Shown here piece by piece: positions 25,127 to 38,900 of a stretch of 64,000 nt of DNA (position 1 is its first letter; each line of letters begins with the position of its first letter). The DNA is from Numida meleagris (Eukaryota; Chordata; Aves; Galliformes; Numididae): the NCBI RefSeq assembly GCF_002078875.1, contig NC_034412.1, positions 34,741,530-34,805,529 on the forward strand, given 5' to 3'. Made by a program: the position numbers and the translations under genes. The notes beneath the pieces are model-generated. The model did not search any database. It saw only the letters and a list, made by a program, of their open reading frames with translations, and was not told the origin of the DNA.

Positions 25127-27275
25127 AGGATGGCTCACAGGTGATGTCACTGTATTGCTGCTGTCTTTTTTGTTTTAATTGGTATAGGCTACATGAGCTA
25201 AAATTATCTTAGTTTGTGGCTTTACTGGGTATCTGAAGATTATAAACTTCAGTGATAAGCAGAATTATGAACATTATCATGAACAGGAGATGCAAGTTTG
25301 TATATTAAGATTAAGCAATGCGCAAATATAGTGTAGAGACTTACTAGACTTCAATATTTGTATTAAAAATGAGCATATCTTGTTAAGAATGGGATTCAGT
25401 TTGTCAAGTTAAACAAACGTGTCTTGTTGGCTCTCTTAGAGGTCTTAAGTGTTCTTGACTAGAAAAACGATAGTTATAAAACGGTGTTGAAAACTTAATT
25501 GGTAAAAATATTCAAAGTCTGCATCACCTTTTTCACCTTAAGTGTTGATAGATTACTGTGTAGTACCATTCACATCTCTGCAAAGCAGCTTTAAACGAAA
25601 GCCTATAAACCAGTTAGGAATTTTTGTCAAGTAGTAACAGTCTGACATTATTTGTAGGGTTTGCATGCAGGAACACAGCTAAGTTTTTTAGCGAGAGGAA
25701 GTTAAAGTGAACAAGGATAAGCAACTTGCATCAGGGAAATATCAAACAGATGCAATATTAACGTATCTATCATTTGTAAGATCTACACTTCAAACTATTT
25801 TTACTTTCTTTCCTTAAAGAAAGCTCAGCTTCTGTCATAACATAATATCCAACCAAACAAACTCCCCCAAAACCTGAGTAATAAGCTTGACAGAAAGCCA
25901 GCAGTGTTTTTCCTCATGCTCACTGTGAACAGGGTGCAGTAGCGAGAAACTGAGAACAAGTCTTTCCTTGCCATCTTTTTACGTTCCTCCTGAAGTGCCA
26001 AACTTGTCCTTGCTTCAGGCCTTAGAGCAGCTGTTTACCTGCCACAGTCAGAGCTTGTGAAGTACCTCTAGAGACATAGCACAAAACCATCAAAGGCAGA
26101 AGAGGCAGCAGTGGCTGCTGTCTGTCAGATCTGGGCTACACTGGGCAATGCCTTGTGTCAGGGTGTCCTGTTTTAGTTCACTGGCTTGGCTTTGTTAGAA
26201 GGAGCTCAGCCCAGATTCTGGGTGCCAGCACTTCCCCTAGAAAGCATACATCTAGCATAATGAGTATTAGAGAAGAGCAGAAGCTGAAATACAAGCAGCG
26301 TGAATTTTAGCTTAGTACTGTTAGGTCTGTTTCATCTTGCCATATAGCAGCATGGACTTAGGGATGTCAACTAAAACCGTCTCTTTGGTAATGAAGTCAT
26401 TTTATTCTACCTTTTAACAAAAGGGAACCATTAGTTCAAGCTTCTCTTTCAGTTTCGCTGCAATAGAATGTGTAAAATAAAGCTGCAGGAAATGGATGTG
26501 TGGATGTCATGGCAGAATAAATCCATCTCAAAACACAAGTTTCTTGGCAGCTAAGCACTGCTATTTCTCATTCTCAACTTTCAGCTGATACTGCGAGATC
26601 TCCCATTTCTCTCTATTTAAAATGACTGTAAAGCACTCATGGGAACGTCAGCAGAGTTAAATGACTAAAAACAAAGCACTAATATTTTGTGGCTTGAAGG
26701 CTGTTTACAAAGTCTGTGTCAAGAAATCAGATTATGAGGAATTTCACCCACCAGGGCAAAAGCGGCTGATACTGTTTGTGTCACAGGGTCCTATAAGCAG
26801 CTAATATTATATTAAACATCTCTGGACTGCTCTGTCACATTGCTGCCTATCTGAAACTTTGAACACATGCAAGAATTTCTAGCAGGTGGAGTAAATCACA
26901 GGGCTAGCCCAGGGTTTGAGCACTAAAGACACACACTTCACCAAGCATTTGACTTCTGGAAACTGCATTTCATTACAGCCATCCTAGCTTTCAAGCCATG
27001 TCACTGCACATCTCCAGCAGCACCGTGGGAGACATCCACAAACAGTAGTAACACAGCATGCACTTATTAGACTTGAGCAGTTCTGAGATCAGCTAATCTT
27101 AAAATCATGGTTGTATATTGTAAGATTGGATAGTGATATTTTATCCATCAGTCTGTATATAGTAGTCACTTAATCTATATACCATTTTTCATCCCACTAC
27201 TGCGGCCTTCATTTAACTTATGAGCATTTTAAAGATGTTGTATTTCTGACTTTACACTAAATAAAACCTTTTGAT
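25127..27275 (+). other. SCOC: SCOC 3' UTR and downstream sequence
   Basis: No open frame or repeat of note. AATAAA signals lie at 26476, 26516 and 27260. Human SCOC also has a long 3' UTR, so the last signal could be the main one, but which is used cannot be told here. Confidence 0.55.
27260..27265 (+). terminator. SCOC: Candidate SCOC poly(A) signal AATAAA
   Basis: Canonical hexamer followed by a T/GT-rich stretch (ttttgatttgtctcagtttgg), the usual downstream element of a cleavage site. Its use is inferred. Confidence 0.5.
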
Positions 27276-28860
27276 TTGTCTCAGTTTGGTTTAACATTTA
27301 TAAACCCTAAAACTTCTTTTAACTATCGGTAGTCAAAAAGTAGGAGGATTGCTATTATCTTAATTGTTTCTACATATTTAAGTCTCTGAAAGACTAGATG
27401 TAATTATCAAGTGTTGAGATTAGAACTGGGTTAATTACTGTTTTCAGTAAGCCTGGAGTCTGACTCACATGGTATTTTCACCTGTGAATCTTAGCAGACT
27501 TTTCAGTGTAAGCTGCAAGAAAAAAGAAAGACTTGGCAGACCGCATCCTGTGTTCTCGAAGCTAAAACTTGTCAATCTCCACGTGGGTTAATTTTAAGAG
27601 ATGGAAGATTTTACCTTCTTCTACACGTGTACCTAGCTCTACATTAGAAAGAAACCAGAATTCTTATTTCATCCTACCTTTATTATGGTGGAAGCTAACT
27701 GAGGACGAAATTTGAGAGAACACCCCTCCACCATCCCCTCCCGTCCTACTTCGCCTCACCAGAACATTCATACATACATCAGCTATACAGAGCAACCACA
27801 GAAGGAGACCACAATGTTACGAGTATCAACGGAAGGGTTCCCTTTTTGCCTGATTTTTTTTCCCTCATCTAGAGCCTCAAATCCTATAAGCTCTCATCTT
27901 TCTCCCCTAATTCCTAGCATAAGACTAGATGCAATAAACCGATGCGCAGGAGGATGTGTTTATCTGCAGGCTGCAGGTAATGGTAGTCATTAAGTCAATC
28001 TGAAAAGTGAGACTGGTCTTACAAAGTAGTACTATTGCAAACAGCACCCAAATTATGGCCTCTTAAGGCAGTTTTATCTGTAATAAATGACTCCTTATTT
28101 ACTGAAGTGAGGTGCAGGCAAAGATGCTGATGAGGCATAAATCAAGGGCTTATGGGAACCCCAAGGGAAGACTAGCACCAACTATAAAGGTGATCGATCC
28201 CTGAAGTATATCCTTACCAATAAATGTGTGCTGACCTACCAAATACATCATCAACTCAAAAGCCCACACTTAAATAATATAACAATTCCAAAGGACTTTT
28301 GCCAGGCTCAGATGGGATTCATTCCCAATGAGTGCTGAAATGCTCCCTTACAGCTAAAGTAATCAGCAGTCCATACTCAGGCCCATTGCTCAGGTTCCTT
28401 CTGTTGTTTGCAGGACACCTCATTGGTAACAAGCTATCTATTACTGCAAAGTCACAGACCCAAGGGGGAATCTGGAGTCATTACTTATTAGCTCATGGAC
28501 TCTAAAGGGGATGAAACTGTTGCACTTAACATTTCTCACTGTGGCTTCCCCATGTATTTCTCCACACAAAACAGAATGCAGTACTCTTGACTTCAATACA
28601 AATACCTGTGCAGGCTGGCTTCTTCCTAAGAGTCAACTAAAAATTGTTACAAACTTCCTATAAAGTAATATCAGAGCAAGGAAAACAAGGACATCTGTGG
28701 GGATTTAATGTAAAAGTAAACTTACGGATTTCCTTGGCAAGAAGCTAAGTTCTTAACAAATTAATGAATTTCTAAATGGTTTTAGCATATCACTTGCTTT
28801 TGCTAGCAGTTTACAACTCACTAATACTACAGGCAGCAGCAGGATTCCAAAAGCTGCAGT
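27276..28860. other. Intergenic gap between SCOC and CLGN 3' ends
   Basis: The two genes converge here. I see no gene, no CR1 copy and no structured RNA. One 93-codon open frame at 27712-27993 is not recognisable. Confidence 0.55.
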
Positions 28861-28866
28861 TTTATT
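28861..28866 (-). terminator. CLGN: Candidate CLGN poly(A) signal (TTTATT on plus)
   Basis: AATAAA read on the minus strand, about 1 kb past the CLGN stop codon. A second candidate lies nearer the stop at 29485-29490. Which one is used cannot be decided from sequence. Confidence 0.45.
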
Positions 28867-29662
28867 GGTCTGTTTTAATATACAGTTGAAGTTCAAAAAT
28901 TTCTCTTATGATATGCAGTTTATTTAAACTATCTTAAAAGAATGACCAGGTACTCACATCTGTAAAAAAAATTTGTCCATCAAAAATTCTTATCCATATT
29001 AATAAATTTCATGTTAAGCAAGAATCATTAAATATTTTTAATACACAATGTACACTCAGGAAGTATTCTATAAACAAAACCTATGCCATTCTGGCTCAGA
29101 ACATGAGAGCTATAAAAGTTTGAAAAAATCTATGTATCACTTCTGTAGATTTGATATCTGCATTCAAAAGCAAAATAAGTCACATCAATTAACCGCTCCT
29201 TCTCTGAGTATCCTATTCTAAACTATCTCTTAAAAATAAATTACTGTAACCAGTGTTTAAAGTGAACAGGTGACCATTCTGTAACAGTATCAACTACAAT
29301 AATTTACAAGAAAAATTGTTGCTAGCACTAAATCATCATACAAAAAAGGAATATTGCATTTAGCTCTGCACAGAAAAAATACCTTTCTCTCAACAACCTG
29401 AACTGTAGATGCTACATCTATACTACAGCCCTCTCTTAGCTCAAATGTGTAAACAGCTAACTCAGTGCTAGAGCTGCAAAAATATTTATTCACCTTTTAA
29501 AAAATATTCGGAGTACAATTTTTCATCTGTAAGCAATATTGATTTCTAAGAGTCTTCAAATCTTAAGAATCTGCTTTTTAAAATCAGTTGGCCAACTTGC
29601 AGTTTCACTTTGATTCTAAATGTGAAACATTAGCTAACTCGTCACAGATAGTATTTCTCCTT

Positions 29663-29686
29663 AAAAAAAAAAAAAAAAAAAAAAAA
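29663..29686. repeat. Homopolymer run of 24 A (T on the CLGN strand)
   Basis: An uninterrupted run of 24 A on the plus strand, about 180 bases beyond the CLGN stop, so a U tract inside the expected 3' UTR. Likely length-variable. Confidence 0.9.
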
Positions 29687-29864
29687 GGGCATCAAGGAAG
29701 CTTGGGAAGGTTAAAAGAGGTTAGGGAACTAAGAGAGGTTAAGTAGCAACGAGTCCCATTTTTCCCTTCACATCTCAGGAACCTGCATACTGTCAGGCCC
29801 CTTGTGGCATGTCAGAAGTTACTATTGTTTAGACCTAGAAATAGAAACAGTAGCTGGAATGAGC

Positions 29865-29945
29865 TCAGTCCTTTTGTACTCTTCTTTTGCGCACTGTCTT
29901 CAGTGGACCATCCCCAGAATCTGCAGCTTCGTCAGCTACTGTCAT
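29865..29945 (-). CDS. CLGN: CLGN terminal coding exon
   Basis: Encodes residues 610-635, [20 protein letters not shown] then RRVQKD and stop TGA (29867-29865). The basic tip is the family's expected ER-retention end; the third residue from the end is Gln where, as I recall, the human protein has Arg. Confidence 0.95.
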   Translation of the reverse strand: MTVADEAADSGDGPLKTVRKRRVQKD

Positions 29946-32900
29946 CTGAAGCAAAGAAAATAAAATCAGCACTCACATTTTTAAGTAACGCACATTTAAT
30001 TCTTTAAACTTACGTTATTTATTCCTCCCTCCCCCAGATCATATTATCACTCAATATAACACTTCAATGGTGGATTTTTTTCCATAAATTCAGAAGGAAA
30101 AGAATAGTACATCTCAACTGACATCATAAATTTGTTTTTTCTCCATTTACTCACTAGTTTAAAAGCAATGTCTTCTAATTAATTTAGCAATTTTCTTCAA
30201 GTACATCTTATGCTAATTTTAATTTCCACTTGTTAAGCAAGAAGCATTTAAAATGTAACTTCCTGTCTTGGAGAGCTACAAACTGAACAGACCGTTCTTA
30301 AATCAGATGTCTGTTCTCGCTTTAGAACTGCTTGGCTTACTGAGGCTCCATTCACAGACAATGCCTTGTTTCTCACTTTCCTGCATCTCCTAATGGCAAG
30401 CACCTGATTCAGAAGGCACAGCTCCCAGAAGGTGGCACTACCGGGCTGAGGACATGGCATGCATGCAATCTCCAAAGCAGGTCACTAGCTAAGTCGTGTT
30501 AGAAACTCAGACACCCTGAAAATACCTAGGTAAGAGCAAGCCTAACCTCACCATATTCTATTACGCATTATCAATCATACATTCAGCTCTTGTTACTACT
30601 TTCACAAAGAAAGGGTTAATGGATTCAGCAGACACTGCATTCCTAGGCAAACGTACAAGAACAAGCATACAGAAAGGAGAACTGAGTAAGGGGTAATTAA
30701 TGAAGAATTTCAGTTAAAGCAATGCAAACTCATACAAGGCACAGTTTCACAGAGGAAACTCACCTCATCTTCTGAGCCAGATATATTTGACTTATCACCT
30801 TCTTGACTTCCATCTGCAACCTCGTTTTCTTCGTCATCAATATCTTCTCCATCTTTACTCTCATCTTCTGCAGGAGAAATTCGTTTCACTTTGTAAACAA
30901 AACTATATTAGAAACACACTACAGACACACACTAAGGTTTTTCTAGCCCATTTCTGTTCTAGAATGAACTGCTTGTTTGCAATAATATATAAGCTAAACA
31001 AAGCAGAGCCACCTTCTACTTTCTTACTGAAGTTGTAGTTTACTGTAGTTTAGTGCATTACTGTACTAAACTAAAGAGAGCAGTGAATGCATAAATATTA
31101 CAGTTTCTAGCATACTCTCTAATCATCAGACAGGTTACCCTTCTGGGCTATCTCTCTCTTTCTCTATTCCATACATACTGTGAAGGAGAGACCACACACC
31201 CAAATGTTTTGGTTTCTGCTTTGGGCCTCAAAAATTACAAGCTGGCACTCCGGTGCCTACATTTTAGGTATCTGTGTTCAATGTAAGGATTCAAACCATG
31301 ATTTAGAAAAAAAAGTTACTTAGGTGTGGCAAGTCTTTTCCTTTACTTCAAACAGTGATATTGAAGTGGGAATTTCTAGAAATTGAGAATCTATTGCAAA
31401 AATTTCTATCAAAGAGTAAACAAGAAATGACAACCGTATCTGACAGAAAGGAAATAAGAGGACATATTCTAACCCAACAGTCTATAGTAGATCAGTTAAG
31501 AACAGTGATGAAACAGCTGTAAAGGACGACTACCCCAAACAGTGCTCTATTCTACTCCTGCCATGTGATGCCCTAGCTCATAATCACTGCTTCACCTTAA
31601 AAAAATAAAATTAAGATTTCAAGAGTTTAGCTCAGTAATGCCCAAATAAAAGCACAGACACCAAAAACCTTATCCCACAATATACTAGTAAATTGAGCCA
31701 AGCAATTCAGCACAATTCGTTGAAGTCTAAGAGTTTTCCCAACTCTTAAGTATACCTCATACCTATCTACACTAATCTCTCTCAACTACTGTTACCAAAA
31801 GGAGAAATATGACCACAAAGCTGGAGGTCATAGTGTAAGAGAAATGTAGACAGAAGATTTGTTTTAAAAGTAAACCTTTAAGAGAAAAGCATGGCAAAAA
31901 CATACAAAACCTTTGCTCACACTTTGATCAAGCAATTAGAAATGTTCAGTGATGCAAATCTGGCACCTCCTATAAGTATTATTTTCAGTAAAGGGGAAAA
32001 AAACCCAAACCTTCAGGCAACACAAATAGCAAAAGCCAAAACTGGATAACTATAGTATTTAAAATTTTAAGTCTTACTCTTACTTACTTATTAGTTTAAC
32101 AAGTATTTTATATAAGTAAATGTCTGTAATTTAATAAATAAGCTTCAGACTTTGCCCCTGAAATTCCTTTTCTTGACACTTTTTTTTTTTTTTTTTTACT
32201 TCCTCTGATATTCTTCTGCAGTGTAAGGAATGCCAGAAGAATAAGAGGACAACACACACGACCAGGCAAGACAAGGGCAGATCATCCTTTAGCAATGCCA
32301 CAAAAATTAACATAAAGCACAAAGCAGTAGGTCCCAAGACAACGCCATTTAAGACACCTGCAATTTATTCTCACTGGAGCCAAAGAAATCTCCAAGTGTT
32401 TCTGAAATTTGCCGTTGTGCCACACTTTCAGACTTCCCACAATAAAACGTGGCTCTGAAGTTATCCAGTGCTTCACAGTTCAAAACCAGTTTGAAGGTAA
32501 CTCCAGAAAACAAAGAAGCAGTTAATGATTATAAAGAAACTACAGAAATGATTAGGATCCAAAGGAAAAGATTAGTAGAGAATATTGATGACTACAGATA
32601 CCATGTTGAGACATCTCACAGGAAACTCATATACTTATCTGGCATCTACCAGCTTAACGTTCTACTTCTGGCAATGAGACAGAAAGAAAGAGAAAGGAGA
32701 GATCATTTTCAAGTCCTAGCTCAAACTACTTCCCTTTCCAGTACCTGAAGGAGGAGTCTCCCTTCCCATCTTATTTGTATCCTCTATAAACTCTGTCTCC
32801 TCCAGTTCTCTTCTCTCTGTAGCAAAAAGAATCATACGAAAACAGAAGACAATCTATGATTTCAGATATGAAGAGGCAAAAGATAGATGGAAAGAGAGCA

Positions 32901-35900
32901 AAGATTTCAACCTGCAAGCGTAAAAGGTAGCAGGAAGGCTAAGGGAAGGTAAGCACTTCTTTTTGGAAAAAGAAAAACTCAGTCATGTGACAGCAAAGTA
33001 TAATTTTTTCCATCTTTGAAGCCTGGAATGAATTTGAAAAGCTTAGAAAAGTCATAGAAAAGCTAGCTACGTTGATTTTGCTCTGTGTTTAGTTTAGTAA
33101 CCAGAATTCAAGGCATAAAACGGAGCCTAGTTTTGAAATACCATGAACAGCTGGTAAGTAGAAAGGTAAGGCAGATGAATTAAATTTGGTGCAGCAAAGC
33201 ATTATGCCAAAGTACTCAATTCTCTAAGCATGGGAGTATTGATGCAAAGTTAAATGTTAATACATATAGTCAAAAGCCACCAACTCTTGTGGCCTTTGGT
33301 GCAGGGATAGACAAAAATGACAAAGCTCTAGTCAGCAATACAAGAAGATGTCACTACTGAAAAGAACAGCATTTATGTTTGCTTAGTTTCTAACTTTTGA
33401 TGCCAGTCATCCACAACTTTCTTAGCTCTTACCAGAGAGTGAAATAAGGGACAGAATCTTGCAGTATGAGGCGAAGAATTTCCTCATAGGAGTCGAAATA
33501 ATGCACTTCAAGTTACGCTACTCTCTTTTCACTTGTAACTATAGGCTGAGAGAAATGCTATCACAGGATCAAAGCCACAGCTGAATAGTTCCACTTGTGT
33601 TTGATAAAGTAACGTGAGACACTCATGTTAATCCTTGAATGCCAAAGTACATCTTAACCTACTGATCATTTGTTTCTTCCTTGGAACAGCAGAACAGATC
33701 TCTGCAGGCTGGCATCGCATTCCTAAAAAGCAGTATCAAACAAGCAGCAGATTTCAATATTTCAAATCCACTGTATTTTCAGACTTTTCAAGAGTTACTA
33801 AAACCAGCAGGTTTTAGTAGTTCAGAGTACAATGCTCCCACAGAGGAATAAGCAAAGAATTATGTTAACGACTTAAAGCTATTCCAGACACATTTTAAAG
33901 ACAACATGATTGTAACCACTTGAGGTACAGATACCTGAATCACCCAAAAAGTGTTCAGTATATGAGATACTTCGGAGGCAGAAAATATGCATCTATGTTT
34001 ACAAACATAAGAAGACGTATAACAATTTATTGAAAGTGAAGAAATACTGAAGAGAACCCTACATTTTCCTCGTATTTATCAAAACACTATTACTATAGCA
34101 TGCCAACTGCTAAAAAGGTAAAGGCGGCTCAGGGCAAGGCAGATTTTGCATACTCTAAGGTAACTGGTTGCAATTATTGCAGTACAATCCATGACTTAGT
34201 TCTTTCCGTGCTTTGACATTTATCAAACTACAAAGTGACATGCTCATCTTACCATCTTCACCAATATCTTCATTTTCTTTTTCTTCTTCTAAATCTATTT
34301 CATCATCTTCAAACTCTTCTCTTCCTTGTTTTCGATCTCCCTTTGTAACTGGCATAGATAAATCACTTTTTTTAAAGTCAGTATCTTCATCTGTTTTCTA
34401 AAGCAAAGTAGAAATCAATTTATTTAAACTGAGATTAAGAATTAAACACAACACAGCTAACTAATATCAATGGCACAGTAAGAGAGCATACTGTTGTACA
34501 AATACTAGGAGTTTTAAAGTATTATGAACGACAGAAGAAGAAAAATGCATTAAACATGTCTCTAACCTTTGCTGGCCAGCAGAACAACACGCCTAGACCA
34601 ACAGGCAGAGCTAAAGTCAAGATATAAAGAACCCAGAGCCACGGATGGTCTTCTGCAGCAGTCATCAGTTGACTAAACATTCCAGGCTACGTTAAAAAAA
34701 AAACAAAAAATTGCATTTATATCCCTCTCAACACTTGGGTAAGCTTATAAAATGTATATATTTTAAGCCTTATGCTGCCCAAAGAGAACCCTTTGAGTTT
34801 GAGCCACCTCATGCTTTCCGCTCTCCCCAGCTATTTTACTCTTTCCCCATGCTGTGCTAACTCAACCGATAGCTCCCAAAGCATCAAGAACCTCAGAGGA
34901 GCAGCCAGCCACCTGAAGAGCATTGTCTTGCTCCATCTGTACTATCACGCTGCCTCCTCCAACAGCCAATTAACCAGGCAGTCAGCTGCCTTCCAGCCCA
35001 GTTCTGACTTACGGAGTACGAGGAGGTAGGCAAGTGCTTGGTTCAGTTAGACTCTGGAAAGGGGACATCAGCAACCAAGGTAGGAAGCTATGGAAGCAGT
35101 GGAGCAAAGGGACCTCGGGATTACCTTTTGCTATTGTGTGTATAGATACAGATGCAACAACAGATATAAAAACAAATATCTGAAATCAGCAAGGCTGTGA
35201 AACGAGGTGGCTTTCCCAAACTGCATGGGTAGATAATCTGTTGCTACTTTCTCACCCTTTCTGTGAGAAACAGCATCTGCCAGGGACTGACCATACTTAA
35301 AGCCAATTCATCATTTCTTCGCCACAGGTCTGCTTTTGTCCCCCAAAGGAAATACAGGACTGCTAGAAGAAACTAGTCGTGAGGGTGGAACAGGCTTCCT
35401 GAAAAGATGATGCCCCATGCCTGTCAGTGTTCAAGAGACAATCTGGACAATGCCCTCATGCTTTAACTCTTGTATGGCCCTAAAGAAGTCAAGCAGCCAT
35501 ACAGTATAATCTTTGTAGGTCAATTCCAACTGAACTACTCTCGCTAAACTGCAGTCAGTAAAGGCAGCCACTAGAGGGGCTCATGTTCCCACATACTAGG
35601 ACAAATTCATGCCATGACATAGGGAAGATATCTAGAAAAACTGGTGACTGGCCAACTGCAGTGAGCAAAACATGGATGTACACATAGAAACAAAAGAATA
35701 GATGCAGCTCCGTAAACATACACACAGTATTTTCAGAGTCGCATAACACAGATCCAAGCAGCCAGAGACCTAGACTACTAAACACAAAGAATACATGACT
35801 ATTAACCATTCTTTATGATAGGGAAGCACATCTAAAGAACACATAAAAAAGAGTTATTTAAAACTTTTCACTTTTGGCTAAGTAAATAAAGAGGTCTGGG

Positions 35901-38900
35901 TGCAAGTAGCTCAGCTTCCATTTGCTGACAAATACTGACTTCTAATACCACAATTAACAGTGGAAGACATATTAACTATAATGAAATCTTGCTATGTTTC
36001 TTGTAAGATGCTTAAGTAAAATGCTGTACCCTTTTAATTTCAGTCAAATATTGATCTGGGAAAACTGTAAGCCAAACTAGGAAAAGAATACCATAGCTAT
36101 TCTGTAAGATTATCAATCGCATTAAAATCATATTAAAGAAAATTCTTCCAACAGCACTCCTTCCTTGCTACTTCTGGCTACCGAGAATATAATAGAATTG
36201 ATACCTCGTTAGCACTTGCTACTAATTTCTTCAAGCCCCAGCCATCTGCTGCCCAACGATCAGCTACTTCTTTTTCTGAACATATTACGAAGTTATCAAA
36301 GTAGATATCGGATGTCATAGACCAGAGTTCTAAACCGATAGCACTGATAGGTGTCATCTCAAATGGGTGAGGATCTTCAAAATAGTCTGGGTTAGGTATT
36401 TTCCGAGGACTCCAGATTCCCTTTTATGGGGAAAAAAAACATACAATCACGTTATCTGTACTTCAAAAATAAACACACGCACAAAAAATGGTGAACTACA
36501 TTTTAGTGTAAGTAAGACTTTCTGACTATTTTAAATACATTATTTAAAAAGCAAAGGGGCAGCCTCTGAATTTCAGGAAAACAGAACTGGAAATAGCTTA
36601 TAGGATTTTGGCAGATAGGTCTCAGATTTCTGGCTTAGGGTGGACAGATTTCTCTTAAATTCAAACCTTTTTCTCCATACAAGGTTATAGCAGTAACTGA
36701 CTGTAGCAAGCTCATTACGAAAGCCCAGATAAATACACTAATTTTACTTGTCCGCTTGGCTGAGCTCCGCACCTCTTAAATAATAACCTACAATATCACT
36801 AGTACCTGATAATTAGGATTAACTATCATAGGTGCTTTCCATTTTCCTTTATACTTGGGGTTGTTCTTCATGGGACGCACCCACAGTCCGCAACCAGGTG
36901 CGGTCGCACACTTTGGATTAGGGACCTGAGGGGCTTCCCACTCCCCATCCATTTCTTCATCCCTACAGAAAGAAAGGTACAAATAACCAATTTCAGGTTG
37001 GTCTGACCTGAACACTAACATTTGGTCTGACTTTGGATCCATACACATTTTGCTGTACCAACCTCAGAATTTTGATCAGACCACAGAACTTCAACCAACT
37101 GCAACGTGCATTTTCCAGAGTACTGAATGCTTTAAGGCCACACATTCATAACTACCGCAGCCTGGTTAAAAGTAATCATACTCCTGCATTTGCAGGCAGC
37201 TTGCAACGCTTCCCCATAACATACTTTAGGACTACTACATGACTTCAAGCATCAACTTCAACTGCTTTGCTGCTTATCCCTGTAGTAAGTTCTTTCAAAT
37301 AGCTCCCCGGTATTTATTGTTTACAGCTCTTCAGAATACAAGGCATTGACATTTGCATATTTTTCTAAAAGCAGCCTCACAAATCAGCAAATAGTTGGCC
37401 ACACTTATTACGTTCCAACTTAATATGTTAAAGACAGTGAGATTTGGGTTAAATTCTAATTAACTCACAATTTGCCAGAGAACAAGTGGACTTACCTACA
37501 AAACACATTAACAGACCCACATACATTAAGTTCTTACCAGTCCTTTGGCTTTTTTGCACTGGGGTCTGGAACATACTGTGGTTCATAATCAAGCCATCCT
37601 TCAGGCTTAACAGCATCAAGATCTTCAATTTTGGAAGGCTCATCTTCATCCCTTCAATTACAGACTAATGTTAGAGAACACATCAGCTTGAACTAGGCAC
37701 CTACTTCTCTGCTGATTAACATTTAAACTATATTTACATTGTTTCAAGGCACAAGTTAGCCCAGAAATTGCTGCCATCAACTGCTAGGTGTCAATCAGGT
37801 CTCCCCTCAAAATGTTTCCTTCGTCTAAGTCACTATATGAACACTACTTCACAAAGAAAGAAGTGTGTATATAATATCTGATCTAGTGGGTGGCAACCCT
37901 GCCCGCAGCAGGGAGATTGGAACTAGATGGTCTTTAAGATCCCTTGCAACCCAAGCCATTCTGTGATTCTACAAGTAGTGAAAAAACCCTCTTCCTAATC
38001 CTTCAAGTATGGCGATCTTGGTGACTAATTGCAACAATGGAGAGTGCAAATCAGTTGAAGTCAAGTTTTTACTTCTTTCCTTTAAAGATGATCAGATCCT
38101 TGTACATCCACCTCAATTACATTTTTTCAAGCATTACTATTTGTGAAACATATCCCAACTGTTGAGAGCGAGAAAAACAACTAAATAAAGCCAGGCAAAT
38201 ATTATAAAAAAATAACTTGCACGCAAAACGTTTTTTTACAGATGAAGCTTTCTCCTTACCAGTCATCCGGTTTGACAGCATTGGGATCAGGTATTTTTTG
38301 TCTCTCATCCCAGTCTTCAGGCTTCTTATCAGCAGGATCATCTATTTCTTTGGGAGGGTTTACTGGAGGAACCATATCCTCAAGAAGACTTCCCTTACTG
38401 ATGACTGACTGGTCGATCAGCATTTCAAATGTATCATCTGGTTTTAGCACTAAATTGAAGAGATTTGTGTTACAGAAATATTGAAGTATTCACTTTACAA
38501 ATTAATTTACCATTAGCCCAAACCCATATATATATATTATATACATACACTTAATCAACTAACAGCCAACAGAATCTAATTAGCAGAACAGGAGACATGC
38601 AGGTAATAGACCTGGACACAACACAGTCAAGTCATCACTGTGTGGATTTCACAACCTAGAAAAATGAAACCTCCTGAATCCAAACACGTCAAAATTCTGC
38701 TGCTTTACCCTCCTCCTCCCTGCACCACCGAAGAGAAACCTTTGCCTCCAAAAGCATCTCTGCTACCAAATTATAATTCCACCCTTGAAAGCACAAAAAC
38801 ACAAGAGCTGTGTAAATATCACAGCTGGAGGATCAGGCAAACAGTATTTTTCAGACTCCTATCTCTGACAGCATCTCTCCCAGCTGTCAGACTGTGAATA

